This document shows positions 34,651 through 44,300 of a stretch of 64,000 nucleotides of DNA, in pieces (position 1 is the first letter of the stretch; each line of letters begins with the position of its first letter). The position numbers and the translations under genes are program-made. The stretch is from UBA935 sp031555615. GTDB taxonomy: Bacteria > Bacillota > Clostridia > Lachnospirales > Lachnospiraceae. Location: the NCBI GenBank assembly GCA_031555615.1, contig JAVBUF010000032.1, forward strand, positions 1 to 64,000, read 5' to 3'. The notes under the pieces were generated by a model, which made no database searches, was not told the origin of the DNA, and saw nothing but the letters and a program-made list of their open reading frames with translations.

Positions 34651-34777
34651 TTAAAAAATGTTATGGTGGCTAATTACTGCTTATTCGTCGGCTCTGCATC
34701 TTAGCGCCTGGCTCTTTGATAGCTGACATATTCAGTTTTCGTATCGCAATTTCAGTAGCAACAGGGGGAAAGAAAAC

Positions 34778-35200
34778 TTATAAGATTGTGACTATCTTTT
34801 CAAATATTTTAATTAATGACTGAGATTCGTTTTCATCTAAAATACCAAGAATATTACCGATCAAAACTCTCTCTGCATTATGGTGGTCGCCAATGGCTTT
34901 TTTGCCTTTATCAGTAAGGACAAGTTGCAGGCTTCTAAGATCACTTGAATTGAGCTTTCTTTCAAGTAAACCTTTTTTCACTAATCTGTTAATTGCATTC
35001 GTCAAAGTACTATTGGGTATTTTTAGTTTTTTGGCAATTTCTTTTGGGATAATCTCAGAATCGCTATAAAGTAATCTTAAAATATTTACATCTAATATTC
35101 CTGATCCCTTCAATTCGTCCGCACAGACTTCCAGCTTACTGCCAATCATTAACTGTTCCCACAAAATGCGGAATTTTTCAATTTGTTCTTCATTACTCAT
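34778..35200 (-). CDS. MarR-family transcriptional regulator
   Basis: This 140-aa protein has a winged helix-turn-helix (IIPKEIAKKLKIPNSTLTNAINRLVKKGLLERKLNSSDLRSLQLVLTDKG in pieces, about residues 50-98) between dimerisation helices. Its start overlaps the stop of the upstream membrane-protein gene by 8 nt. It probably represses that two-gene operon through AT-rich palindromes at 35784-35808. Confidence 0.9.
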   Translation of the reverse strand: MSNEEQIEKFRILWEQLMIGSKLEVCADELKGSGILDVNILRLLYSDSEIIPKEIAKKLKIPNSTLTNAINRLVKKGLLERKLNSSDLRSLQLVLTDKGKKAIGDHHNAERVLIGNILGILDENESQSLIKIFEKIVTIL

Positions 35201-35750
35201 TTTTTCGTCCCCGCTTTATTATTCTTTTTACACCTAAAGCGCCTATCCCTATCAAAGGTACTAAAAAGAAAATAATTGTCAACACTGTTTTAATCATTGT
35301 AACAGTATTGGTTAGCTGTGCCAAGAAAAATAATTGGCTTGGATATTGCAGCAAAAGAATAGTCAGCATAATAATTTCAACAATTTGCGTAATTGATAGA
35401 ATTAGTGGAGAAAATGTTATGATGGAAATAAAAAGGCAGTTACTTGTTAATTGCGTAAATATAGCATAGTTTGCACCTAAAAATAGCGCAGTATATAATA
35501 AAACCATAAGAATATCTGGCAAAAAAACTAGCAAATGGCTCGTAATACCACTTGCCCCAATTTCATTTAAGAGTTGATATGTATATTCCGGAGTATAGTT
35601 AAAAGTTTGTGTTAAATAACTGAAATCTTGCCTAAACACTACATTTACAAGCATCATGACGATTACAAAGCCTAACAACGACAACATAATTGCTCTGAGA
35701 CACGCTAGCTTTTGAATGAATAAAATAATTTTGTTTACTTTTTTGTGCAT
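35193..35750 (-). CDS. membrane protein of unknown function, 185 aa
   Basis: The protein has about four to five hydrophobic segments and no recognisable catalytic motif. AAAGGAGG before the ATG at 35750 shows the start; the longer frame from 35840 is not supported. First gene of an operon with the MarR regulator, so perhaps a drug- or membrane-stress function (inference). I do not recognise its family. Confidence 0.75.
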   Translation of the reverse strand: MHKKVNKIILFIQKLACLRAIMLSLLGFVIVMMLVNVVFRQDFSYLTQTFNYTPEYTYQLLNEIGASGITSHLLVFLPDILMVLLYTALFLGANYAIFTQLTSNCLFISIITFSPLILSITQIVEIIMLTILLLQYPSQLFFLAQLTNTVTMIKTVLTIIFFLVPLIGIGALGVKRIIKRGRKNE

Positions 35751-35783
35751 GGCAGCACCTCCTTTTGATATTGGTACCATAAT

Positions 35784-35808
35784 AGTATAATACTGTAATA
35801 GTATATTA
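35784..35808. promoter_or_regulatory. AT-rich palindromes, likely MarR operator
   Basis: AGTATAATACT (35784-35794) and TAATAGTATATTA (35796-35808) are adjacent palindromes about 40 bp upstream of the 35750 start, where the minus-strand promoter should lie. Confidence 0.5.
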
Positions 35809-35964
35809 CCATTTAAGCAATATGCTGTCAATGAGTACAATTATGATAGATGAAGTTAGGCTAAAAATAGTTGCTGAAAGTATCAAAATATGGTTAGATA
35901 ATATTGTAGCAGTGTGTTACAAAATCTAAACATTTGTTGAATAAAAAAACAGGAGGAAATTATC

Positions 35965-36432
35965 ATGGATTGGTTGCAAAACCCAATGTATGCCGTTATC
36001 GGAGTAATAGGGGCAGGAGTTTTTATCGGGCTGGTAATACTTATCATAAAACTTGGCAATAACGCTTCTGAGAAAAAGGTCGAAGCGTTCAAACAGGAAA
36101 ACCCAAATGCCGCAACAATATTTATGGTTGGCGAACAGTATTATGCTGTTAAGGTGGCTAAAGTAGACGGGGAAAAAGCGATGACTTATACTCCCAGTAT
36201 CAAATCAAGCTCAAGCCTGACATATATACTGCCGGGAGAACATACCTTGACACTTGTGCATCAGCACGCAGACGAGTCATATACCAAAACGGCTGAGTAC
36301 AAGAAAAATAAAGTTTCTACGATGAAGGTGGCGTTGGAAGCAAATAAAGATTACACCATCAATTACGGGGAAGCGCCTGGCGATTATGAGATCGTCCAGG
36401 GTAAGCCTGATGAATTTATCAAAACATTTTAA
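35965..36432 (+). CDS. single-pass membrane protein with beta-rich domain
   Basis: This 155-aa protein has one helix (about residues 9-29) and an exposed domain with alternating strands (ATIFMVGEQYYAVKVAKVDG, YILPGEHTLTLVHQHADESY). The pattern PGEHTL is reminiscent of DUF2846/PEGA-like beta domains. AGGAGG lies before the ATG. It precedes the two zinc-ribbon membrane paralogues by 18 nt and is probably co-transcribed. Function unknown. Confidence 0.7.
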   Translation: MDWLQNPMYAVIGVIGAGVFIGLVILIIKLGNNASEKKVEAFKQENPNAATIFMVGEQYYAVKVAKVDGEKAMTYTPSIKSSSSLTYILPGEHTLTLVHQHADESYTKTAEYKKNKVSTMKVALEANKDYTINYGEAPGDYEIVQGKPDEFIKTF

Positions 36433-36450
36433 AGTGGAAGTTGATTAAAA

Positions 36451-37581
36451 ATGAGCGATGCAATAGATAAAAATTATACGGCTACCATCATTCTAAAATG
36501 TACTAATTGCGGTGGACACCTGGAGGTTGATAAGGAAAATGATACCGCCAATTGTCCGTTTTGTGGTACGTCAAATATGCTGATCGAAAGCGACGAAGTT
36601 GTCATTGAACGTATTAGAAGCAAAACCTTTAAGGACGTTGCAAGTGAGAAGATACAAGCGGATAAAGAGCTGGAGCTGACAAAACTTCAGCTGCTGAACC
36701 AGGAGAAAATAGAAAAAAAACTTGGCAAAATCCGAAAAAGTCCATTAACTGTGATCATTGCCATCCTTACCATAGCTTCACTTTTGGCTGCTATCGTCGT
36801 CTATCGGGAAAAATACTTAATATCTGCCATTTTTATGGGGTGCCAAGCGATATTGTTCTTTGTGACGTGGCTTATGAGGATGCGGATAATCAAGGGAGCG
36901 GGATTTTATTTACATTCCCTGTCTTCAATGCTGGCAATTCTACTGATCATTCCTTTTTTTATGTTTATCGGTGTAGAGCATACAAGCTATGATAGGTATG
37001 TTTGGCCAAATAATAATCTATCATCGCTGCTGCCTAAGCCACAATCTGACTATGGGGAAATCAGAAGAGATGCTGCCGACGAGTTTGAAATAAGGATCGG
37101 CAAGACTAAAAAAAAGGAATATAATGCTTATGTAGAGGAATGTGTAGGGAAAGGGTTTTCATTAAAAGCAACCAGATATGATTCATCATATATTGCTTAT
37201 AGTGAAAGCGGTGCGGAATTACAAATAAGATACTCTCCCCGCTTGAAAGAAATGGATATCTCAATTGCAGCCCAACAGGAATTTTACGAATATATATGGC
37301 CTGGGCGGGAGTTATCGGCGCTGTTGCCGGAACCGGTTTCAAAATTAGGTGTTATCAATAATGAAACGAAAGATCGTTTTAGAATAACTGTTGCAGAAAC
37401 TTCAATTACCGAATTTAATAAGTATGTTAATGAGTGTATAGAAGCTGGATTTACAGAGGATATGTTTAAAAACGAACAAAGCTTTTCTTCTCAAAATATC
37501 GACGGGGTGAAAATTGAGATTGAGTATAATGTAAATGATGTTATGGTAGTTCTTGTATATATTCCGCAGTTTCAGGAATGA
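36451..37581 (+). CDS. zinc-ribbon membrane protein with duplicated C-terminal domain (paralogue 1)
   Basis: This 376-aa protein has an N-terminal zinc ribbon (CTNCGG at about 15-20, CPFCGT at 35-40), a short coiled coil, three to four membrane helices (about 95-170) and two tandem copies of a ~90-residue domain. Each copy starts with WP..xLs.LLPxPxS..G (near residues 186 and 287) and has a Y..xxxxGF helix, as in DUF6591-like domains. Function is unknown. It is followed at 37614 by a close paralogue, so it is a recent tandem duplication. Confidence 0.8.
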   Translation: MSDAIDKNYTATIILKCTNCGGHLEVDKENDTANCPFCGTSNMLIESDEVVIERIRSKTFKDVASEKIQADKELELTKLQLLNQEKIEKKLGKIRKSPLTVIIAILTIASLLAAIVVYREKYLISAIFMGCQAILFFVTWLMRMRIIKGAGFYLHSLSSMLAILLIIPFFMFIGVEHTSYDRYVWPNNNLSSLLPKPQSDYGEIRRDAADEFEIRIGKTKKKEYNAYVEECVGKGFSLKATRYDSSYIAYSESGAELQIRYSPRLKEMDISIAAQQEFYEYIWPGRELSALLPEPVSKLGVINNETKDRFRITVAETSITEFNKYVNECIEAGFTEDMFKNEQSFSSQNIDGVKIEIEYNVNDVMVVLVYIPQFQE

Positions 37582-37613
37582 TGTGACTGCCGAATGAGTG
37601 AAAGTGGATTAAA

Positions 37614-38750
37614 ATGAGAGATACAATAGATAAAGATGTTGCGGGTACCATAATTCTAAAATGTGCTAACTGTGGTGGACACATGGCGGTTGATAAAGAA
37701 AATGATATCGCCAATTGTCCGTTTTGTGGCACGTCAAAGTTACTTATCGAAAGCGATGAAGCCGTCATTGAACGAATAAGAAACAAAACTTTGCAGGATG
37801 TTGCAAGTGAGAAGATACAAGCCGATAAAGAGATACTGCTGACTAAATTACAGATACTAAATCAGGAGAAAAGCGAAAAAAAACTTGGTAAAATCCGAAA
37901 AAGTCCATTAACAGTAATCGTTGCCATACTCACCATAGCTTCGCTTTTTGCGGCGATAGATGTCTATCAGGAAAGATATTTAATATCAGCCATTTTGATG
38001 GGGTGCCAAACCTTATTGTTCTTTGTGGCCTGGCTTATGAGGATGAGGCTGATTAAGGGTGCAGGGATTCATTTGCATTCACTGTCTACAATGCTGGCAA
38101 TCCTTCTGATCATTCCTTTTTTTATGTTTATTGGTGTAGTACATAGAAGCTATGATATGTATGTTTGGCCCAATAATAATCTATCAGCTATGCTGCCTAA
38201 GCCACAATCTGACTATGGGAAAATTGAAAGAGATGCTGAAGATGAGTTTCGCATGATGATAAGCAAGATCAAAGAAAATGACTATGATGCTTATGTAGAG
38301 GAATGTAAACAAAAAGGGTTTTCTTTAAAAGCTTCCAAAGAGGAAGCATTGAATAGTACTCATATTACCTATAATGCTTATAATGAGAGCGGTGCGGAAT
38401 TAAAAGTAATCTTCTTTCCACATTTGAAGGAAATGGAGATATCAGTTATAGGGTATAAAGAATTTTACGAATTTATATGGACCGGGCGAGGATTAGCGGC
38501 ACTGCTGCCGGAACCGGTTTCTAAACTAGGTATTATTAATACTGAAAGGGAAGACAGTTATAGCATAACGGTTGCCGAAACTTCAATTGCCGAATTTAAT
38601 AAGTATGTTGATGCTTGTATCGAAGCAGGATTTACGGAGGATATACTTGAAGTTGAACACAAATTCTATGCCGAAAATACAGATGGGGTGAACATTGCTA
38701 TTGAGTATAATGTAAGCGATGTTATGGAAATTTTTGTATATCTTTGGTAG
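37614..38750 (+). CDS. zinc-ribbon membrane protein with duplicated C-terminal domain (paralogue 2)
   Basis: This 378-aa protein has the same layout as the protein at 36451: zinc ribbon CANCGG / CPFCGT, helices, and two WP..LLPxP domains. The N-terminal 180 residues are nearly identical between the two, while the sensor-like C-terminal domains have diverged (insertion STHITYNAYNES near residue 248). The ribosome site is weak (AAGTGGATT), like that of paralogue 1. Confidence 0.8.
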   Translation: MRDTIDKDVAGTIILKCANCGGHMAVDKENDIANCPFCGTSKLLIESDEAVIERIRNKTLQDVASEKIQADKEILLTKLQILNQEKSEKKLGKIRKSPLTVIVAILTIASLFAAIDVYQERYLISAILMGCQTLLFFVAWLMRMRLIKGAGIHLHSLSTMLAILLIIPFFMFIGVVHRSYDMYVWPNNNLSAMLPKPQSDYGKIERDAEDEFRMMISKIKENDYDAYVEECKQKGFSLKASKEEALNSTHITYNAYNESGAELKVIFFPHLKEMEISVIGYKEFYEFIWTGRGLAALLPEPVSKLGIINTEREDSYSITVAETSIAEFNKYVDACIEAGFTEDILEVEHKFYAENTDGVNIAIEYNVSDVMEIFVYLW

Positions 38751-38795
38751 TTTCCTAATTAAAATATTTGATAAATCAGGACAGGAGGATGTTCA

Positions 38796-38975
38796 ATGGA
38801 GCAGTACGGACCCAATCCCGATAGTATCTATCCCAACGAAAAAATAAAGCAGATTTGCTTCATTAAAAACGTAGTTAAGAATCCCAATATACAAATCGGT
38901 GATTCAAACAAATACCCAGGGATTAAATATTTTTATACTAATGAGGAGAGACCATGTTATATCAAGAGGTTTTAG
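38796..38975 (+). pseudogene. 5' remnant of a vat-type xenobiotic (streptogramin) acetyltransferase
   Basis: ATG at 38796, with AGGAGG before it, opens a 59-codon frame. Residues 1-47 (MEQYGPNPDSIYPNEKIKQI then FIKNVVKNPNIQIGD) match the N terminus of Vat/CatB-like hexapeptide acetyltransferases. The hexapeptide-repeat body (about 160 further residues) is gone, replaced by the start of the next gene. It is a deletion remnant at a junction with an aminoglycoside nucleotidyltransferase-like gene. Confidence 0.7.
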
Positions 38976-39715
38976 AGGAAATAGTTGATAAGTGTAAGCA
39001 AATTTTTGAACGAAATCTGACGGGAATATATTTGCATGGTTCAATGGCCATGGGATGTTTTAACCCGGATAAAAGCGACATAGATTTGATCATCGTAATA
39101 GACAAGGATATTACGAACCAGCAGAAGATGGATTTTATGAATGAAGTGATAAAATGGAATCAAGCAATGCCGGCGAAAGGACTTGAATTAAGTATTGTTA
39201 AAAAGGCGTATTGCCAGAACTTTGTTTACCCCACACCATATGAACTGCATTTTTCACCAATACATCTGCAGTGGTTTATGGACAAACCGACAGATTATGT
39301 CAGCAAGATGAAGGGCATTGATAAGGATTTGGCGGCTCACTTTATGATTATAAAGAAATATGGAGTTGTGTTGTACGGTGCGGAAATCAAGGCTCTTTTT
39401 TTCGAAGTACCGAGAGAAGATTATTTAGATAGTATTCGATATGACATGGAAAATGCCGGGGAGGATATTTTAGAAAACCCTGTCTATGTTATTTTAAATT
39501 TGTGCAGAGTGGCGGCTTTTGTAAAAGAAGGTTTGGTTCTTTCCAAAAAACAAGGCGGCGAATGGGGAATGCAGAATATTTTGCCCAAATACTCCGGGCT
39601 TATCAGAAAAGCATTGGACTGTTATTCATCGGCAGAGGAAATGATTATAAATAAAATGGAAGCAAAACAATTTTGTAATGCTCTATTAGATTTGATTGCA
39701 GGAGGCGCAGCATGA
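38954..39715 (+). CDS. aminoglycoside nucleotidyltransferase-like protein (ANT/AadA type)
   Basis: This 253-aa protein has the nucleotidyltransferase signature HGSMAMGCFNPDKSDIDLIIV (G29-S30, metal ligands D42 and D44 by position) and the C-terminal helical DUF4111-type domain typical of AadA/ANT(9) enzymes. These transfer AMP to spectinomycin or streptomycin. Substrate is not proven, and chromosomal homologues may have other targets. The start lies within the vat remnant, and GAGGAGAG precedes the ATG. It overlaps the next gene by 4 nt (ATGA). Confidence 0.8.
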   Translation: MLYQEVLEEIVDKCKQIFERNLTGIYLHGSMAMGCFNPDKSDIDLIIVIDKDITNQQKMDFMNEVIKWNQAMPAKGLELSIVKKAYCQNFVYPTPYELHFSPIHLQWFMDKPTDYVSKMKGIDKDLAAHFMIIKKYGVVLYGAEIKALFFEVPREDYLDSIRYDMENAGEDILENPVYVILNLCRVAAFVKEGLVLSKKQGGEWGMQNILPKYSGLIRKALDCYSSAEEMIINKMEAKQFCNALLDLIAGGAA

Positions 39716-40986
39716 AAGAAATAACAATGACCATTTTCCCTATTTTTGTAGTTTGCGCCAATTTTTCTGTGATGATCCTCAGCATGCCTCGTAAAAAATC
39801 TCTATCCGTTACACTGTTCTTTTTCGGCTTATTGGTGGGGGCCAATACCATAGCGGATTTGATAATGGCGGGACTGGGTATAAACGATCCCACCAGGGGA
39901 TTTCGGGCATATATATATTTGCCATTGGTTATCCTGATGTTTGATGGCCTGTTCTTCCAGAAGGTATTTGGGTTCTTTTTACCCATGACCCTGTGTGCCA
40001 CTCTGATGCTGCCGGCCGAAGCACTGGCCCGGATTTTTATGCGGTACGGAGAATTTTGGTATTGGCTTGCAATGCTTGTGATTCCCCTTTCGGTGCTGGC
40101 TGTATATATTATCATAGTATGGCGTTACGGGCACAGGTTGATTGATCGTCTGTTCGGCTATGGGACCGAAAAGGAATGGGCCTTGTATTCGTTCAGTTCC
40201 GTTGCATGCTTTATTATTGTGTCATCAGCGCATCCACTTATCGAATTGAATCCGATGGTAGGTGTTATGGTCATCTTTTTTGTCTTGTGGAGCATCATTA
40301 TTTTGTGTTTTGCAATCATTAACACTCATGACAAATATAAGCAAAAATATGAAATTGATCTTGCCCATGATATTATTTCATCGGGGCGCGGTTATTATGA
40401 TAAACTCACTGAAATGACTGAACAGCTTCATATCCTGCGCCATGATTATAAACATCACATACTGTCGGTGCAAAGACTGATGGAGACAGGTGCCGGTACC
40501 GAGGCCCGGGATTATCTTGCTAAGATGAACAAAAATGCTGATGAAAGTACTTTTCAGGAGTACTGTCAAAGCCGAGTATTAAATGCACTGTTGGACAGAT
40601 TTGATGAATCCTGTAAAAACGAGGAGATAAAATTTACCGTTAAGATTGTTTTGCCTCCTGCCAATACGATAGATGATTATGAATTGTGTGTAATTATCGG
40701 CAACTTATTGGAAAATGCCCTTACGGCCTGCCGCCGTACGGTGGCAGGACAGCAGCGGTACATTGAGTTGTTGATGCATCCGCAGAACCAACATTATGGC
40801 ATTAAGGTCATAAACAGCTATGATGGGATCTTGAGATGTGAAGGAAAAACCCTGTACAGCACCAAGGAAAGTGGTGGATTGGGAATTAACAGCATCAAAT
40901 CAGTGGCCAAACATCATAACGGTGATTACATACCCGAGTGGGACCAGCAGATGTTTAGTGCGCTGGTAGTGCTGGAACTGAGCTAA
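39712..40986 (+). CDS. AgrC-like sensor histidine kinase (orphan)
   Basis: This 424-aa protein has about six N-terminal membrane helices (about 1-215), a coiled linker, the H-box LRHDYKHHI with H244, and a GHKL ATPase (NLLENAL, SGGLGINSI). This is the build of peptide-sensing AgrC/ComD kinases. No response regulator or peptide gene is beside it. It is coupled to the nucleotidyltransferase gene by ATGA overlap and ends 4 nt into the convergent GH43 gene. Confidence 0.85.
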   Translation: MKEITMTIFPIFVVCANFSVMILSMPRKKSLSVTLFFFGLLVGANTIADLIMAGLGINDPTRGFRAYIYLPLVILMFDGLFFQKVFGFFLPMTLCATLMLPAEALARIFMRYGEFWYWLAMLVIPLSVLAVYIIIVWRYGHRLIDRLFGYGTEKEWALYSFSSVACFIIVSSAHPLIELNPMVGVMVIFFVLWSIIILCFAIINTHDKYKQKYEIDLAHDIISSGRGYYDKLTEMTEQLHILRHDYKHHILSVQRLMETGAGTEARDYLAKMNKNADESTFQEYCQSRVLNALLDRFDESCKNEEIKFTVKIVLPPANTIDDYELCVIIGNLLENALTACRRTVAGQQRYIELLMHPQNQHYGIKVINSYDGILRCEGKTLYSTKESGGLGINSIKSVAKHHNGDYIPEWDQQMFSALVVLELS

Positions 40987-42530
40987 TCGGGATGATAGGA
41001 GAAAAAATCAAAGTCCGCAGGAATGCGGCTGCCGCAGCCGCCGTTATTGGCATAGATGCCAACAAGTGTTCCGGTATGTCGCTTCCGATCCTCCGGCACT
41101 CCTTCGTCGCACAGGTATATACAATTTTCAAGGATTCCGGCCAAAAGCCAATTTTCCCCATTGTAGCTGTAAAGAAACTTTCTGGTTAAACCATGAGTTT
41201 CTACTTTTAAATAAATCGGGCATTCCTGGATAGAATGGATTTCCGCCACCAGTTCCTCGCCCTGATTTCGGTTGATCACAAGCTGTAACTTTCTTCCACT
41301 TTCATAACAAAGAGAAAATCTCACATAGGTTTGGGTGCTGTAATAACAGGCGAGCCCAGCCTGTTCTCCATCCTTAGAGGGATAAAATTCCAGCTTGGTT
41401 GATGCCGTAAAGAAAAGTTCATCTTCTCTTCGCAGTAAGGTGTTTTTTGCCCTTACTTCAAAAAGCTGGCCATCCCTTGTCCAGATTCGCATAAACCCCT
41501 TTCGTTGGGACAATGAATAAGAGCCGCGATCCGGATTTCGGACAAACAGCCACATCCTATCCAGTTCCTCATCCTCAAAGTCATCAAAGTTGTGTTTTAC
41601 AAAAGAATATTCCGGAAGGTTGGGAGCCGTCTGCAAGGTACTGGGCCCATTTCCGTCATTTATCGTAAACCATCCGTCTTCCGTCCATGTAACCGGATCA
41701 AGTGCAGATTCCCGGCCAATGGTGGTATACCGGTGAGCATTGGGTCTGCCTACAAGATACATGCACCACCAGCTTCCGTCCTGGGCCTGGACTAATTTAC
41801 CATGCCCGGCCCGCTGAATCGGTGCAGAAGGGTCCAGCTGCCGCATAACCGGATTATAGGGTGAGGATTGGTAAGGACCCATTAGTTGCTTGCTTCTCCC
41901 CACATTGATACCATGCCCATAGGAAGTTCCGCCTTCCGCCACGATAGCATAATACCAGCCATCCTTTTTCAGCAGATGAGGTCCCTCGCTGCATCTTTCA
42001 CCGGTTCCATCCCAGACATGAATGAGCTCTCCGGCAACGGATTTGGAATCCTCACTTAAGGGAACGATATTAATTCCGGGGGCAATGATCATATACCGCT
42101 TCCCGTCATCATCAATAAAATGAGACGGGTCGATATCGTCAATCTCCAGCCAGGACGGCTCTGAATAGGGTCCTTCCGGTTTTGTACTTGTTATTACAAG
42201 CTGCCTTCTTAAAACGTCGTTATCTCTTTTTCCGTCACCATTTAACCGCAATGTGGCAAAAATATAAAAAAGTCCGTCTTTATAGGAAATATCAGGTGCC
42301 CAGATACCGTGGGAATCCCTGATTTCACTTAAGTCCAGGTAATCCGGGTTGGTTATGCCATATCCCATCAGCTGCCAGTTTACCAAATCCTTTGAATGGG
42401 ATATGGCGATGGCCGGAAAATACTGAAAAGTGGAGTTCACCATATAATAATCATCCCCTACCCGAACAACCGACGGGTCAGGGAAAAATCCTCTTTGAAC
42501 AGGGTTTTGGTATGTTCTTGTTTCTTTCAT
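40983..42530 (-). CDS. GH43 beta-xylosidase/arabinofuranosidase (copy 1)
   Basis: This 515-aa enzyme has a five-bladed propeller (about 1-310) and a C-terminal beta-sandwich (about 325-515). The catalytic base is D18 (FPDPS), the pKa-modulating D134 (DIDPS) and the acid E182 (SEGP). No signal peptide, so it cleaves imported xylo- or arabino-oligosaccharides. It lies 12 nt downstream of the second GH43 gene on the same strand, in one operon. Confidence 0.9.
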   Translation of the reverse strand: MKETRTYQNPVQRGFFPDPSVVRVGDDYYMVNSTFQYFPAIAISHSKDLVNWQLMGYGITNPDYLDLSEIRDSHGIWAPDISYKDGLFYIFATLRLNGDGKRDNDVLRRQLVITSTKPEGPYSEPSWLEIDDIDPSHFIDDDGKRYMIIAPGINIVPLSEDSKSVAGELIHVWDGTGERCSEGPHLLKKDGWYYAIVAEGGTSYGHGINVGRSKQLMGPYQSSPYNPVMRQLDPSAPIQRAGHGKLVQAQDGSWWCMYLVGRPNAHRYTTIGRESALDPVTWTEDGWFTINDGNGPSTLQTAPNLPEYSFVKHNFDDFEDEELDRMWLFVRNPDRGSYSLSQRKGFMRIWTRDGQLFEVRAKNTLLRREDELFFTASTKLEFYPSKDGEQAGLACYYSTQTYVRFSLCYESGRKLQLVINRNQGEELVAEIHSIQECPIYLKVETHGLTRKFLYSYNGENWLLAGILENCIYLCDEGVPEDRKRHTGTLVGIYANNGGCGSRIPADFDFFSYHPD

Positions 42531-42542
42531 TGGAAATCTCCT

Positions 42543-44153
42543 TTAGGGTTTGATTTTAAAATATTCTGCCTGAACACTGCCGCCTTTGCCATCACCGATG
42601 TGATAGCAGAACAAACCGTTTTTGACGCCAACCCAGCGGCCGGCCTTAGCATCAAAGGCGGAAACTTCTTTAAAATCCACACCATCCAAGCTGTAACTGA
42701 AGCTGATGATTTCAAACGGGTGATCCTGTATTTCATCATCATTTTCAGAACATATCGTAGGTTCAGGAACTTGTTTAACAATATTTCTGAAATAAATAAA
42801 ATCAAGTTCTTCTAATTCCATAAGGACCTCCGAAAAGTCTGAAGCCGATGCCGCCTCTTGGTCAAAAGTTTGCCTGCCCGTAATCTTAAGCAGCTTTTTC
42901 TTTCCATTTTCCAGAGTAACAGCGATGGCCCCAAAGGCAACGCCAAGAGATACCATGCCTGCCGTATCCCCTTCTGACAAAGCAGTAACATCAAGCTTTG
43001 TATCCGCAGTAAACGCGGGAAAGGCCCATTTTTGTAAAAGCAGATTGGGGGTATCGGATAAGGAAACCGTGCTGTCCTTTGGGATAGCATGTAATGTAAT
43101 TGTTTTTTCTTTCGGATTCATTTTATACCACGATAAATCATAGTTTGCATTCCATTGCCATTGCAGACCAAGTGTTTCACCGGAAAAATCGTCACTGGCC
43201 GCAGGTGCATAGGTGGGGTATGTTTTGCCGACATTCGGTTTCCGGCAGGTTTGAACAGGAACACCATAAGATTGTCCCGCTGCCGCTTCACCGATAACCG
43301 GCCAATCATGAATCCAGCTCATGGGCTGCAGATGAACGATGCGGCCGGCGGCATACACATCCTGAAAATGGATAAACCAATCCTCGCCGTTTTGGGTGTC
43401 CACCCAGGCACCCTGGTGAGGGCCGTTAATGTTTGTATTTCCCTGCTTCATTACTTCTCTATATTCATACGGTCCCCCAATATTTTGGGAGCGCAGTACC
43501 GTCTGCCAGCCGGTTTTTACTCCTCCGGCCGGGGCAAAAATATAGTACCAGCCGTTTCGTTTATACATTTTCGGGCCTTCTATGGTATGCTGACCGGTGA
43601 CATTCCCATCAAAAATAAATTTCCCTTCGTCAACGACAGCCAAAGTGTCCGGATGCAATTCACATAAGTTTAAGATACTTTTAAAACCCATCCGGCTTTT
43701 GGCAAAAGCGGAGACCATGTAAACCTTCCCATCGTCATCCCAGAAGGGACAAGGGTCAATCCAGCCTTTGCCCTCAAATACTATGGTTGGTGCTTCCCAC
43801 TTTCCCCAGGGGTCTTTTGTTTTGGTTACAAAGATACCTTCATCCGGCATGGGAAAAAATATGTAATATGTCCCCTGGTGATACCGAATGGTGGGTGCCC
43901 ACACACCGCAGCCATGGGCAGGTTTGGAATACCTTTCATAAGGAATTTTATCCAGTGCATAATTAATAACCGTCCAATTTACCAAATCTTTTGAATGAAG
44001 AATGGGAATGGCGGGGGTGTTGCAAAAACTGGAGGCGACCATAAAAAAATCATCACCCACCCGAATGGCATCGGGGTCGGAATAATCGGTATATAAAATG
44101 GGGTTTTGATAGCTTCCGTTTCCTAAATCAGCGGTCCATGCAGAATTATTCAT
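42543..44153 (-). CDS. GH43 beta-xylosidase/arabinofuranosidase (copy 2)
   Basis: This 536-aa enzyme has the same two-domain GH43 layout with D26 (YSDPD), D133 (WIDP) and E192 (IEGP) as catalytic residues. It resembles the GH43_12-type arabinofuranosidase group. It is intracellular and is the first gene of the GH43 operon. Its leader has GAAAGGTATGGTTATTA, also found before the GH42 gene at 46812, and a five-codon frame (MVIKK) whose TGA overlaps its ATG. Confidence 0.9.
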   Translation of the reverse strand: MNNSAWTADLGNGSYQNPILYTDYSDPDAIRVGDDFFMVASSFCNTPAIPILHSKDLVNWTVINYALDKIPYERYSKPAHGCGVWAPTIRYHQGTYYIFFPMPDEGIFVTKTKDPWGKWEAPTIVFEGKGWIDPCPFWDDDGKVYMVSAFAKSRMGFKSILNLCELHPDTLAVVDEGKFIFDGNVTGQHTIEGPKMYKRNGWYYIFAPAGGVKTGWQTVLRSQNIGGPYEYREVMKQGNTNINGPHQGAWVDTQNGEDWFIHFQDVYAAGRIVHLQPMSWIHDWPVIGEAAAGQSYGVPVQTCRKPNVGKTYPTYAPAASDDFSGETLGLQWQWNANYDLSWYKMNPKEKTITLHAIPKDSTVSLSDTPNLLLQKWAFPAFTADTKLDVTALSEGDTAGMVSLGVAFGAIAVTLENGKKKLLKITGRQTFDQEAASASDFSEVLMELEELDFIYFRNIVKQVPEPTICSENDDEIQDHPFEIISFSYSLDGVDFKEVSAFDAKAGRWVGVKNGLFCYHIGDGKGGSVQAEYFKIKP

Positions 44154-44222
44154 TTTTTAATAACCATACCTTTCTGATATCATATCTGCAAAGCTCAGTT
44201 AAACTTTGCCTAATTTATTATA
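44154..44222 (-). promoter_or_regulatory. promoter and leader of GH43 operon
   Basis: On the minus strand an extended -10 TGTTATAAT has its TATAAT at 44217-44222. Downstream is an inverted repeat GCAAAG-N10-CTTTGC (44188-44209), a possible operator, then the shared leader GAAAGGTATGGTTATTA. No good -35 is seen. Confidence 0.5.
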
Positions 44223-44300
44223 ACAGAAAAGGCATTCCGTTGGTGAATATATTGCAAAATGTTTAATTGATTGATATTCTAAAAATAAAATAAAAAACTT

